From the NCBI RefSeq assembly GCF_002028425.1, contig NZ_CP020042.1, forward strand, positions 3,472,001-3,536,000: a DNA stretch of 64,000 bases. Reading direction: 5' to 3'. The stretch is from Streptomyces katrae. Lineage in GTDB: Bacteria; Actinomycetota; Actinomycetes; Streptomycetales; Streptomycetaceae. A program made the position numbers and the translations under genes. Under the pieces are notes generated by a model that had not been told where the DNA came from, did no database searches, and was given only the letters and a program-made list of their open reading frames with translations. Shown one piece after another: positions 53,003 to 61,670 of the stretch. Positions within the stretch are counted from its first letter, which is position 1. Each line of letters opens with the position of its first letter.

Positions 53003-53710
53003 ATGACTGCCTCTCATGCAACCGCTTCGGGAAACTCCATCCGAGTGATGCTGGTCGACGATCAGGTGCTGCTGCGCACGGGCTTCCGTATGGTGCTCGC
53101 CGCCCAGCCGGACATGGAGGTCGTCGCGGAGGCCGGGGACGGCCTGGAGGCACTGGAGGTGCTGCGGGCCACGAAGGTGGACGTGGTGCTGATGGACGTG
53201 CGCATGCCCCGGCTGGACGGGGTGGAGGCGACGCGGCGGATCTGTGCGCCGGACGAGCACCCGAAGGTGATCATCCTGACCACCTTCGACCTGGACGAGT
53301 ACGCCTTCTCCGGGCTGAAGGCGGGGGCGAGCGGCTTCATGCTGAAGGACGTCCCGCCCGCGGAGCTGCTGGCGGCGATCCGGTCGGTGCACAGCGGGGA
53401 CGCGGTGGTGGCCCCGTCGACGACGCGGCGGCTGCTGGACCGGTTCGCGCCGATGCTGCCGACGACCGCGCAGGAGCCGGAGAACAAGGAGATCGAGCGG
53501 CTGACCGAGCGGGAGCGGGAGGTCATGCTGCTGGTGGCGCAGGGCCTGTCGAACGGGGAGATCGCGGGGCGGCTGGTGCTGTCGGAGGCGACGGTCAAGA
53601 CGCACGTGGGCCGGATCCTGACGAAGCTGGGGCTGCGCGACCGGGTGCAGGTGGTGGTGCTGGCCTACGAGACGGGCCTGGTGCGGGCCGGGGGCGGCCC
53701 GCAGCTGTAG
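53003..53710 (+). CDS. NarL/FixJ-family response regulator
   Basis: 235 aa. Receiver domain with phosphoacceptor D65 (VVLMDVRMPRLDGVEATR) and conserved Lys (GFMLKDVPPAE); C-terminal LuxR-type HTH (LTEREREVMLLVAQGLSNGE, LSEATVKTHVGRILTKLGLR). It is surely the partner of the kinase at 51218, from which it is now separated by 576 bp of IS-derived sequence. The ATG at 53003 gives the usual N-terminus. A promoter must lie in the remnant region or transcription reads through. Targets are unknown. Confidence 0.92.
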   Translation: MTASHATASGNSIRVMLVDDQVLLRTGFRMVLAAQPDMEVVAEAGDGLEALEVLRATKVDVVLMDVRMPRLDGVEATRRICAPDEHPKVIILTTFDLDEYAFSGLKAGASGFMLKDVPPAELLAAIRSVHSGDAVVAPSTTRRLLDRFAPMLPTTAQEPENKEIERLTEREREVMLLVAQGLSNGEIAGRLVLSEATVKTHVGRILTKLGLRDRVQVVVLAYETGLVRAGGGPQL

Positions 53711-53761
53711 CCCGGCGGGCGCGGTGGGCGGGGCGGCGCGTGGCGGGCGCGGTGGGGCGGG

Positions 53762-54376
53762 CTAGCCGCGCCGGACGTACTCGCAGGTGTTCGGGACGAG
53801 GTGGTCCAAGGTGGCCTCGTCGGCCAGGAGGATGTCGAGGTCGGCGAGGCTCTCGCCGCAGTCGATCTTGTCGTAGCCGCCGTTGCGGCTGACGATCGTG
53901 TCGTTGCCGCCGCGCCCGTCGAAGGTGTTGGAGCCGGGTGCGGCGTTCCAGCCGTCGGAGTCGATGAGCCGGTCGGGGCCGCTGCCGCCGATGAGCACGT
54001 CGTCGCCCGGCCCGCCGGTCAGGTCAGCCGGGATGGACGTCTCGTTCCTGACCACGTCGTCCCGGTCGCCCAGCGAGGCCTGGAGGCGGGTGACGGCCGC
54101 CGAGTGTCCGCAGCGGATGATGTGCGGGTCGTTGTTGAACCGGGAGCAGCCGGAGCCCGGGACCATCCTGCTGGTCTTGTCCTCCACTTGGAGCCAGCCG
54201 CCGGGGGTGCTGAAGGTGACGGTGTTCGTCTCCCCGGGCTGCGCGGTGAAGACCACCTGGTTGTTGTCGCGGGACACGACCGCGGGGGCGGCGGAGGCCG
54301 GGCCGGCGAGGACCGTGGTGAGGGCGAGCGCGGCCACGGCGGGGGCGGCGAGGCGGGCCGGGCGGGAGAGGTGCAT
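53762..54376 (-). CDS. Secreted RTX-like calcium-binding protein
   Basis: 204 aa with a signal peptide (AAPAVAALALTTVLAGPASA). The mature protein carries degenerate RTX nonapeptides (GGPGDDVLIGGSGPDRLIDS, FDGRGGNDTIVSRNGGYDKI) and three or more cysteines (GSGCSRF, HIIRCGHS, IDCGESL, NTCEYV) that may be paired. RTX repeats fold on Ca2+ after export. The ATG at 54376 follows AAGGA; an earlier start adds non-signal sequence. It is convergent with the response regulator. Confidence 0.82.
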   Translation of the reverse strand: MHLSRPARLAAPAVAALALTTVLAGPASAAPAVVSRDNNQVVFTAQPGETNTVTFSTPGGWLQVEDKTSRMVPGSGCSRFNNDPHIIRCGHSAAVTRLQASLGDRDDVVRNETSIPADLTGGPGDDVLIGGSGPDRLIDSDGWNAAPGSNTFDGRGGNDTIVSRNGGYDKIDCGESLADLDILLADEATLDHLVPNTCEYVRRG

Positions 54377-54489
54377 CGGCGCTGTCCTTCGGTTGCGGGG
54401 CGCGGACCGGATCGAGGGTCCGTCCCGTCCGGCCCTACCCCGAACAGCCGTCGGATTCATGTGTTCATAAGCGAGTTACCCCGGCCGGC

Positions 54490-55905
54490 CTACGGCAGCG
54501 GGGGGACCGCCGTGCGCAGGTGGGTCAGCAAGGTGGAAAGGGCCTCCCACGCCTCGGGGCCGGTGCCGTCGCCCAGCGGGTAGTGCAGGCCGGGCCTGCG
54601 CTCCGGGCCCACCTGTACGGGCTTGAGCGCGAGCGGGGGCCGCCGGGCCTGCGTGAGGGTGACCTCGGTGACGCCCCGGGCCCCCAGGGTGTAGGACACC
54701 GGTACGGCGGGGGCGGTGAAGCGGGGGGTCAGGCTCAGGTCGCGCCGGCCGGGACCCACCGAGACCAGCATGCTGACCAGGCCGTGCCCGCCGACCAGGG
54801 CCTCGGCCAGCTCCTCGACCGCGCCGAGCGGCACTTCCTCGGCCGGCCCGTACCCGAGGGACAGGGTGACGTCCTCCTCGACCCCGGTCGCGGTGCGGGT
54901 GACGCGGACGGTGGCCAGCGCGGGCCGCTCCGGCCGCCCGACGGCGGTGACGAGGGTGGGCTCGGGCATCCGGCTGCGGGCGAGGCCGGTGAACTGGCGC
55001 GGGGACCAGGGCAGGTTGACGGGTTCGGCGGTGCCCCAGCCGGCCGGGCCGGCGCCGGTGAGGGTCTGCCAGGCGGTCTCCAGCGCGCCGCCGAGCAGGG
55101 TGTCCGCCTCGGCGGGGTGCTCCGTGCGCAGGTGGACGGTCAGCCGCCGCTCCCCGGCCGCGGCGGCGGGCCGCTGGAAGGCTCCGGCGAGCCGGGCCTG
55201 GCCCTGTTCGTCGCGGGCGGGTGCGAAGGTGCCGTCCTGCCAGGCCAGTACGGCTCCGGAGAGGCCGTCGTAGTAGCCGCAGTCGGGGTCCTGGACCACC
55301 CACCGGTTCGGCGCGCCGGTCAGCACGGTGCGCAGCGGCAGGCTGAGCCGGCAGTGGGCGGGGGTGACGATGTGCAGGGCCGCGCCGAAGGCGGCCGTGG
55401 TGCGCAGGACGTCCGACAGCCAGGCGGTCAGCGGGACGACGGGCCGGTCGGCGAGGACGACGGCGGTGGATTCGGTGACCACGTCGACGGTGGGCAGGGC
55501 TCCGGCCGGTGCGGGCGCCGCCGAGGCCTCGGAGGTGACGGGCACGGTCGTGACCCGGCCGGCCCCCTCGGGCCAGACGGACCCGCCCAGGACCTCGGCG
55601 AGCCGTCCGGCGACGGCCCCGGCGAGCTCCGCCGCCTCGGGCACGGCCGTGGAGGCGCGGGTCTCGGTCCACCAGACGGGGGTTTCGGCCGGGGTGCCGA
55701 GGAGCCGCTGGGCCTCCCCGGGTACCTGGACGAGCACCGGCGCCTCGACCGAGACCAGGGGCCGGCCGCCCGCGCCGAGCAGCTGGACGACGGCCCCCTC
55801 GCCGGTGCTCGCCGCGTCCAGGTCGGCGCCGCCGGCCGCGAGGGCCACCAGCAGGGCGGCGGCGTCGGGCATCTTCGGGGTGAGGGCGATGACGTCCTTG
55901 GTCAC
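54490..55905 (-). CDS. DUF6177 protein of the type VII secretion locus
   Basis: 471 aa, opening TKDVIALTPKMPDAAALLVA and containing RPLVSVEAPVLVQVPGEAQR and VKPVQVG-type motifs near the C-terminus, typical of the Streptomyces DUF6177 family, which is found next to ESX/type VII genes. No signal peptide or membrane span is clear, so it is probably cytosolic and could handle cargo or assemble the channel; this is inferred. Start GTG at 55905. It is read after eccC across 116 bp of GGGGATCCGTCA-type short repeats. Confidence 0.75.
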   Translation of the reverse strand: MTKDVIALTPKMPDAAALLVALAAGGADLDAASTGEGAVVQLLGAGGRPLVSVEAPVLVQVPGEAQRLLGTPAETPVWWTETRASTAVPEAAELAGAVAGRLAEVLGGSVWPEGAGRVTTVPVTSEASAAPAPAGALPTVDVVTESTAVVLADRPVVPLTAWLSDVLRTTAAFGAALHIVTPAHCRLSLPLRTVLTGAPNRWVVQDPDCGYYDGLSGAVLAWQDGTFAPARDEQGQARLAGAFQRPAAAAGERRLTVHLRTEHPAEADTLLGGALETAWQTLTGAGPAGWGTAEPVNLPWSPRQFTGLARSRMPEPTLVTAVGRPERPALATVRVTRTATGVEEDVTLSLGYGPAEEVPLGAVEELAEALVGGHGLVSMLVSVGPGRRDLSLTPRFTAPAVPVSYTLGARGVTEVTLTQARRPPLALKPVQVGPERRPGLHYPLGDGTGPEAWEALSTLLTHLRTAVPPLP

Positions 55906-56021
55906 GGTGTCGGGGCGCTTCCTGGTCGGCGGGGCTGGGGGGCTGCCGGGTCTCCGTGGCGTCGTGGGGATCCGTGATCCGTCGGGCGTCGTGGGGATCC
56001 GTCAGGTATCGCGGGGATCCG

Positions 56022-59000
56022 TCAGGGGCTCCCCAGGGCGGTCTGGACGACCTGGTGGGGGCGGCCGCGCCGCACCAGCGTGCCCCGGCCGGGCGGCTGG
56101 GCGCTCGCGTACAGCTGCGGGAACAGCTGGCCCTCCGAGCGTTCGCCGTTCATGACGAGCGCGGCGGTGCCCGATTCGCGCAGGGTGGTCAGCAGCGGTT
56201 CGTACAGGGCCCGGGAGGAGCCGGCGACGCGGCGGGCGATGACGAAGTGCAGTCCGATGTCCTGGGCGGAGGGCAGGTACGGCACGAACGCCTGGAGCGG
56301 CTGCTGTCCGGCGGTGGTGAGGATGTCGTAGTCGTCGACGAGGACCACGATGCGCGGTCCGGCGAAGCCGGGGCCCTCGCCCGGATCGGCGTCGGGGTCG
56401 AGGCCGTCCTCGGGGAGCCGCTTGTCGAGTTCCTTGGCGATCCCGGCCGACAGCGCGGCGGCGATCTTCGCGTTGTGCGCGTAGCCGCCCCGGTAGGGCT
56501 CGGGAACCACGCCGCGCAGCCCGCGCCGGGGGTCGTAGACGGCGAAGACCAGTTCGTCCTCGCCGTAGCGGGCGATGAGCTGGCGGGCGACGAGGGCGAG
56601 GAGGTTGGTCTTGCCGCACTCGTTGTCGCCGAGGATCAGCAGGTGCTGGTCCTGGCCGAACAGGTCGAGGAGGACGGGCGCGAGGACGTCCTGGTCGACG
56701 CCGACGGGAATGCGGTGCGGTTCCTCGTCGGCGGAGGGCAGCCGGTCGGCGGGGAGCCGGGAGGGCAGGACGCGTACGGGGGAGGCGAGTTCGCCGTGCC
56801 AGGTGGCGCTGACGGTGCCGGCGGCCTCTTCCAGGGCGGCGGCCAGGTCGGTGGTGCCGTCGCGGGAGTCGATGCGCGGCAGCGCGGTCTGGGCGAAGAG
56901 CTTGCCGTCGGTGAGGACCCGGCCGGGGGTGTCCGCGGAGATGGTCGCGGACAGTTTGCGGTCGATGGCCGAGTCGGAGGGGTCGCCCAGGCGCAGTTCG
57001 ACGCGGCCGCCGAAGAGCGACTGGTTGGCGATGCGGACGTCGTTCCAGCGCAGCATGCCGGCGACGACGTGGATGCCGTAGCCGCCGCCGCGCTTGAGCA
57101 GGTCGGTGACGGCGTCGTCGAGGGAGTCGAACTCCTCGCGCAGGGCCCCGTATCCGTCGACGAGCAGGACGATGTCGGTGGAGCGGAGCTCGGGCAGCAG
57201 GCCCTTGGCGCGCATCGCCCGGAGCTGGTCGACGGAGTCGATGGAGTGCTCGCGGAACAGCTGCTCGCGGACGGCGAGCATGGCCCGTACCTCGGCGACC
57301 GTGCGGGCGGCCCGCTCGCGGTCGGCGCGGCCGGCGATGCCGCCGACGTGCGGGAGTCCGGCGAGGGCGGCGAGGCCGCCGCCGGCCAGGTCGAGGCCGT
57401 ATATCGCGATGTCCTGCGGGGTGTGGGTCAGGGCCAGGGAGAGGGCGAGGGTGCGCAGCAGGGTGGTCTTGCCGGACTGGGGGCCGCCGGTGACGGCGGT
57501 GTGCCCGCCGGCGACGGTCAGGTCGAGTTCCCAGGGGCCGCGCCACTGCCGGGCCGGGTCGTCGAGCACGCCGAGCGGTACCCGCAGCGGGGCGCGGCGC
57601 GGCTTGTCGAGGGGGCCGGTGCCGCCGGGGCCGAGCCGGAGCCCGTGCTCGGTGACGGACAGGGGGCCGGCGGCGACGTCGAGGGGGATGGCGTCGGGCA
57701 GCGGGGGCAGCCAGATGCGGCGGACGGGCGGGGCGGCGTCGGCGAGCTGGTCGACGATGACGGAGAGCACGCTGGGCCCGGTCTCGCGGGCGGTGGCGGT
57801 GGGCTTCTCCTCGGCGGGCCCGGCGGGGCCGGTCTCGTCCTGGAGGGTGTTGAAGGTCGGGTAGGCCAGGGCGAGGGGGCCCTCTTCGGCGGCGCCGGGC
57901 CCGGCGGCCGGGCCCCGGTAGCGGCCGGAGACGTAGCCGGCCTTGAAGCGGGTGTAGGTGGAGGTGTCCACCTTGAGGTAGCCGAAGCCGGGCAGCGGCG
58001 GCAGCAGGAAGGCGTCGGTGGTGTCGAGGACGGTGCGGGACTCGTCGGCGGAGAAGGTGCGCAGGCCGAGCCGGTAGGAGAGGTAGGTGTCCAGGCCCTT
58101 GAGCTTGCCGCCCTCGATGCGCTGGCTGGAGAGCAGCAGGTGCACGCCGATGGAGCGGCCGATGCGGCCGATGGACAGGAACAGGTCGATGAAGTCGGGC
58201 TTGGCGGTGAGGAGTTCGCCGAACTCGTCGATGACGACGAACAGGTGCGGCAGCGCCTCCAGTTCGGGCTTCTCGGCGCGCAGGACCGCGTAGTGGCCGA
58301 TGTCGGCTACGTTCCCGGCGTCCTTGAGGACCTGCTGGCGGCGCTTGACCTCGCCGGCGAGGCTGGTGTGGACCCGTTCGACCAGCCCGGCCTGGTTCTC
58401 CAGGTTGGTGATGACGCCGGCGACGTGCGGGAGCTTTTCGAAGGGGGCGAAGGTGGCGCCGCCCTTGTAGTCGACGAGGACCATGGCGAGGTCCTCGGGC
58501 GCGTGGGTGGCGACCAGGGCGAGGACGAGCGTGCGCAGCAGCTCGCTCTTGCCGGAGCCGGTCGCGCCGACGCACAGGCCGTGGGGGCCCATGCCGAGCT
58601 GGGAGGACTCCTTCAGGTCGAGGAGTACGGGGCCGTGGCGGTCGTCGATGCCGACGGGGACGCGCAGGAAGTCCCGCTCGCTGCGGGGCGCCCACAGCCG
58701 GTCCACGTCGAGCCGGGCCGGGTCGGTGATGCCGAGCAGGCCCATGAAGTCGACCGTGCCGGAGACGGGGGTGCCCTCGGCGACGGACTCGGCGGACAGC
58801 CGCAGCGGGGCGAGCATCCGGGCAAGGCCCTCGGCGGTGGCCGGGCCGAGGGCGTCGGTCAGGCCCTCGGCGGCGGGGGCCTGCGGGGTGCGCAGGTCGC
58901 GGACGGTGACGTGGCAGCCGTCGGGGCCGCCGGAGCCGGTGACGGTGATCCGTATCGCCACCTCGTCGGGTTCGTGGACCTGTTCGGCGAGGAGGTGGAT

Positions 59001-60056
59001 GACGGTGGTGTTCATGTCGGCCAGGCCCACCGCGGTGTCGGGGCGGGGCAGTTCGACGGCGTTGCCCCCGTACTCGTCGCTGACGACGAGCAGCCGGCCG
59101 GCGAGCCGCAGGGCGCCCCGGTCGGACAGGCCGCGGCGCACCTCGGCGGCGTACGAGGCGCGGCGGCGCAGGTCGGGGGCGAGGACCCCGGCGGCGAGCT
59201 GGGGCAGGCTGGGGGCGATCCGTCGGGCGGCGACGGGCCCGTCCTGTTCCTGCTGGTCGAGGACGTGCGGCAGCCACTTGGCCCACTCCCAGTCGTCCAG
59301 CCGCTCCCCGGGCACGCCGAGGGCGATGGCCACGTCGTCGGGGGCGTGCAGGACGGCGGTGTGCGCGAGGAGGGCGCGGGCGACGCTCAGGACGCCTTCG
59401 CGGTCGCCGATGATGCTGACGTTCCCGGCCCGGTCGAGGGGGACGGTCAGCGGGAAGTCGCTGGCGCGGGCGAAGCGGGCCATGAGGGCGCCGGCCTCGT
59501 TGAGCATGAACCGGTCGGGCGGGGTGAGGACGTTCCCGGCGCCCGACGCGAGGGCGATCTCCTGGACGGCGACGGCCCCGGTGCCCAGGCGGGGGCACAG
59601 GAAGTCGGCGTCGGTGCGGCGGCGTTCCCACAGCCGCGCGGGGCTGCGTACGAGGTCGTAAAGGGCCTCCGGCGGCGGGTTGAGGCGGCGGGCCTCCTCG
59701 CGCAGCGCCTTCTCGCGGGCGCCCAGTTCCTCGCGCTGCTCCTCCAGGTACTCCAGGTAGCGCTCGCGCTGGGCGCGGCGGGTGCGCTGGGCCTTGCCGC
59801 GCTGGGACCAGAACAGGGCGATGGCGCCGATCAGCGCGAAGACCAGGACGATCGCGCCGACGGCGGCGAACTGGCTGTTGCGGACGACGGTCATCATCAC
59901 GACCGAGCCCATGACGCCGGCCATCGGCAGCAGGGCGGTGGCCGGGCTGCCGATCTTCCCCTCGGGGAGGTTCGGCGGGGCTTCGACCAGGCGGGGTTCG
60001 CCGGGGGCGAGGGGCAGGGTGCCGCGGGCCGGGCGGTGGACGAGCTGCTGGGTCAC
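56022..60056 (-). CDS. eccC: Type VII secretion ATPase EccC (three FtsK/SpoIIIE ATPase domains)
   Basis: EccC is the motor of the ESX/type VII apparatus. The 1344-aa product has two N-terminal spans (AALLPMAGVM-type at ~45-60 and AAVGAIVLVFALIGAIALFW) and three ATPase domains with Walker A motifs GATGSGKSELLRTL (~500), TGGPQSGKTTLLRTL (~855) and LGDNECGKTNLLALV (~1141). The first has Walker B LFVVIDEFGELL. CapA-like cleavage or splitting into EccCa/EccCb is not seen; the gene is a single fusion. GTG start 60056 overlaps the MinD-like gene stop (GTGA). Confidence 0.95.
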   Translation of the reverse strand: MTQQLVHRPARGTLPLAPGEPRLVEAPPNLPEGKIGSPATALLPMAGVMGSVVMMTVVRNSQFAAVGAIVLVFALIGAIALFWSQRGKAQRTRRAQRERYLEYLEEQREELGAREKALREEARRLNPPPEALYDLVRSPARLWERRRTDADFLCPRLGTGAVAVQEIALASGAGNVLTPPDRFMLNEAGALMARFARASDFPLTVPLDRAGNVSIIGDREGVLSVARALLAHTAVLHAPDDVAIALGVPGERLDDWEWAKWLPHVLDQQEQDGPVAARRIAPSLPQLAAGVLAPDLRRRASYAAEVRRGLSDRGALRLAGRLLVVSDEYGGNAVELPRPDTAVGLADMNTTVIHLLAEQVHEPDEVAIRITVTGSGGPDGCHVTVRDLRTPQAPAAEGLTDALGPATAEGLARMLAPLRLSAESVAEGTPVSGTVDFMGLLGITDPARLDVDRLWAPRSERDFLRVPVGIDDRHGPVLLDLKESSQLGMGPHGLCVGATGSGKSELLRTLVLALVATHAPEDLAMVLVDYKGGATFAPFEKLPHVAGVITNLENQAGLVERVHTSLAGEVKRRQQVLKDAGNVADIGHYAVLRAEKPELEALPHLFVVIDEFGELLTAKPDFIDLFLSIGRIGRSIGVHLLLSSQRIEGGKLKGLDTYLSYRLGLRTFSADESRTVLDTTDAFLLPPLPGFGYLKVDTSTYTRFKAGYVSGRYRGPAAGPGAAEEGPLALAYPTFNTLQDETGPAGPAEEKPTATARETGPSVLSVIVDQLADAAPPVRRIWLPPLPDAIPLDVAAGPLSVTEHGLRLGPGGTGPLDKPRRAPLRVPLGVLDDPARQWRGPWELDLTVAGGHTAVTGGPQSGKTTLLRTLALSLALTHTPQDIAIYGLDLAGGGLAALAGLPHVGGIAGRADRERAARTVAEVRAMLAVREQLFREHSIDSVDQLRAMRAKGLLPELRSTDIVLLVDGYGALREEFDSLDDAVTDLLKRGGGYGIHVVAGMLRWNDVRIANQSLFGGRVELRLGDPSDSAIDRKLSATISADTPGRVLTDGKLFAQTALPRIDSRDGTTDLAAALEEAAGTVSATWHGELASPVRVLPSRLPADRLPSADEEPHRIPVGVDQDVLAPVLLDLFGQDQHLLILGDNECGKTNLLALVARQLIARYGEDELVFAVYDPRRGLRGVVPEPYRGGYAHNAKIAAALSAGIAKELDKRLPEDGLDPDADPGEGPGFAGPRIVVLVDDYDILTTAGQQPLQAFVPYLPSAQDIGLHFVIARRVAGSSRALYEPLLTTLRESGTAALVMNGERSEGQLFPQLYASAQPPGRGTLVRRGRPHQVVQTALGSP

Positions 60057-61654
60057 CGGGCGCCGCCGGCCGCCGGGAGGGCCACGGCCCGCTGCAGGAC
60101 CTCGGCGGCCAGCCGGACGGCGGCCTGCCGGGTGCCTTCGCCGAGGAGGTCGGTACGGACGGCGCCGCCGGAGGCGAGGTGGCGGTCGTAGGGCAGGACG
60201 ACGACGCCGGCGCCGGTGGCGGCGAGCCTCTCGGTGGCCTTGGCGAGGTCGACGGCCGGGTGCGGGGACTGCACGGTGAGCACGACGACCGTGCGGGGCA
60301 GGACGGGCACGGGCAGGGAGGCGAGCCAGTCGAGGACGGCGTGGGTGGAGACGAGGCCCTCGGCGGTGGCGGGGGTGGTGAGGACGCGGGCGTGCGCGGT
60401 GTCGAGGGCGGTCCGGGCGACCTCGCCGGGAAGGGTCTCGCAGTCGACGACGGTGACGCCGAAGTAGCGGCGCAGGGCGACCATGACGGTCCGGTAGGTG
60501 GCGACGTCGACCTGGGCGCCGATGCGGCCCTGGCTGCCGGGCAGCAGCCAGCCGCCGTCGGGGAGCGGGACGAGGTAGCCGGTGATGTCGGTGAGCTGCA
60601 TGGAGGGGCGGACGATCTGGGCGAGGTCGCCGCAGGTCCAGCGCAGGGACTCGACACCGAGCCGGACGGGCAGGGTGCCGAGGGCGGCGTCGGCCTCCAG
60701 GGTGAGCACCGGGTCGTGGCGGAAGTGGTTGTAGGTGCGGCTGAGGAGGGCGGTGACGGTGGTCTTGCCGGAGCCGCCGCGGATGCTGGTGACGACGATG
60801 TGCCGCCCGGTGGTGACGGGCTGCTGCACCTGAGCGGCGAGCCCGGTCTCGGCGGCGACGGCCTTGGCGGCGGAGGACCCGAGGGCCCCGCGCAGGGTCC
60901 GCAGGGTGCGCCGCATCAGGGGGTCCCCGTGCCGGGGCCGCCCGAGGGGCGCGCCGGCCCCGAGGACGGGCACGGTCTCGGGTGCGGCCCGGCGGCTGGG
61001 GCGGGGCTGCGGCTGGGGCTGCTGGTAGGCGGGCTGCTGGTGACGCGGCCCGGGGACGGGCGCTGCGGCCTCCTCCCACGGCCCGGCACCGGCGGCGGAC
61101 GGCGCGTACGCCTGGCCGGGGGCCGGGTACGCCTCGCCCGGCCGGGGGCCCTGGCCGGGACCCGCTTGCGGGACGGGCCCGCCAGGCGCCGGATACGGCC
61201 GGCCGGCGGATGCCGGGAAGGCCTCGCCCGGGCGGGGGCCCTGGCCGGGGGCCGGGTACGCCTCGCCCGGCCGGGGGCCCTGGCCGGGACCCGCCTGCGG
61301 GACGGGCCCGCCGGGCGCCGGATACGGCCGGCCGGCGGACGCCGGGAAGGCCTCGCCCGGGCGGGGGCCCTGGCCGGGGGCCGGGGCGCCCGGGCGGGGG
61401 CCCTGGCCGGGACCCCGGTCCGCGACCGCCCCGCCGGGGGCCTCGTACGCCTGGCCGGGGGCGGGGCCGCCCGAGGCCGGGAAGGCATCGGCCTGAGCCG
61501 GGTGGCCGGTCTGCGGCGGTACGGGGGCGGCGGGCGGGGCGGTCTCCGTCCAGCGGCCGTCACCGGTCGGCGGGGTCGCGGCGGAGGGGCCCGTGCCCGT
61601 CAGTTCACCGAGAACGCCGGCCTGCCAGTCGTCCTGGCGGTTCGTGTCTGACAT
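60053..61654 (-). CDS. MinD/ParA-like ATPase of the type VII locus with repeat-rich N-terminus
   Basis: 533 aa. Residues ~1-235 are Pro/Gly/Ala-rich disorder with a duplicated 43-aa unit. The C-terminal 290 residues are a MinD/SRP-like ATPase with deviant Walker A TSIRGGSGKTTVTALLSRTY (~290), TLEADAALGTLPVRLG and VVDCETLPGEVARTALDTA. Such ATPases lie beside eccC and eccD in Streptomyces ESX loci and may position or energise the machinery. Start ATG 61654 (MSDTNRQDDWQAG); it lies 16 bp after the eccD stop. Confidence 0.9.
   Translation of the reverse strand: MSDTNRQDDWQAGVLGELTGTGPSAATPPTGDGRWTETAPPAAPVPPQTGHPAQADAFPASGGPAPGQAYEAPGGAVADRGPGQGPRPGAPAPGQGPRPGEAFPASAGRPYPAPGGPVPQAGPGQGPRPGEAYPAPGQGPRPGEAFPASAGRPYPAPGGPVPQAGPGQGPRPGEAYPAPGQAYAPSAAGAGPWEEAAAPVPGPRHQQPAYQQPQPQPRPSRRAAPETVPVLGAGAPLGRPRHGDPLMRRTLRTLRGALGSSAAKAVAAETGLAAQVQQPVTTGRHIVVTSIRGGSGKTTVTALLSRTYNHFRHDPVLTLEADAALGTLPVRLGVESLRWTCGDLAQIVRPSMQLTDITGYLVPLPDGGWLLPGSQGRIGAQVDVATYRTVMVALRRYFGVTVVDCETLPGEVARTALDTAHARVLTTPATAEGLVSTHAVLDWLASLPVPVLPRTVVVLTVQSPHPAVDLAKATERLAATGAGVVVLPYDRHLASGGAVRTDLLGEGTRQAAVRLAAEVLQRAVALPAAGGAR
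61112..61369 (-). repeat. 129-bp tandem duplication in the MinD-like gene
   Basis: The segment 61112-61240 is repeated at 61241-61369 with only a few mismatches. 129 bp is 43 codons, so the frame is kept. A partial third copy follows from 61370. The unit encodes GQGPRPGEAFPASAGRPYPA and similar. Confidence 0.85.
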
Positions 61655-61670
61655 GTCTGAGTCGCAACCC

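Noticed and set aside
56002..60657. A 1551-codon open frame overlapping eccC in another frame
   Set aside because: It is Arg/Pro-rich nonsense typical of a high-GC shadow, while the eccC frame has all family motifs.
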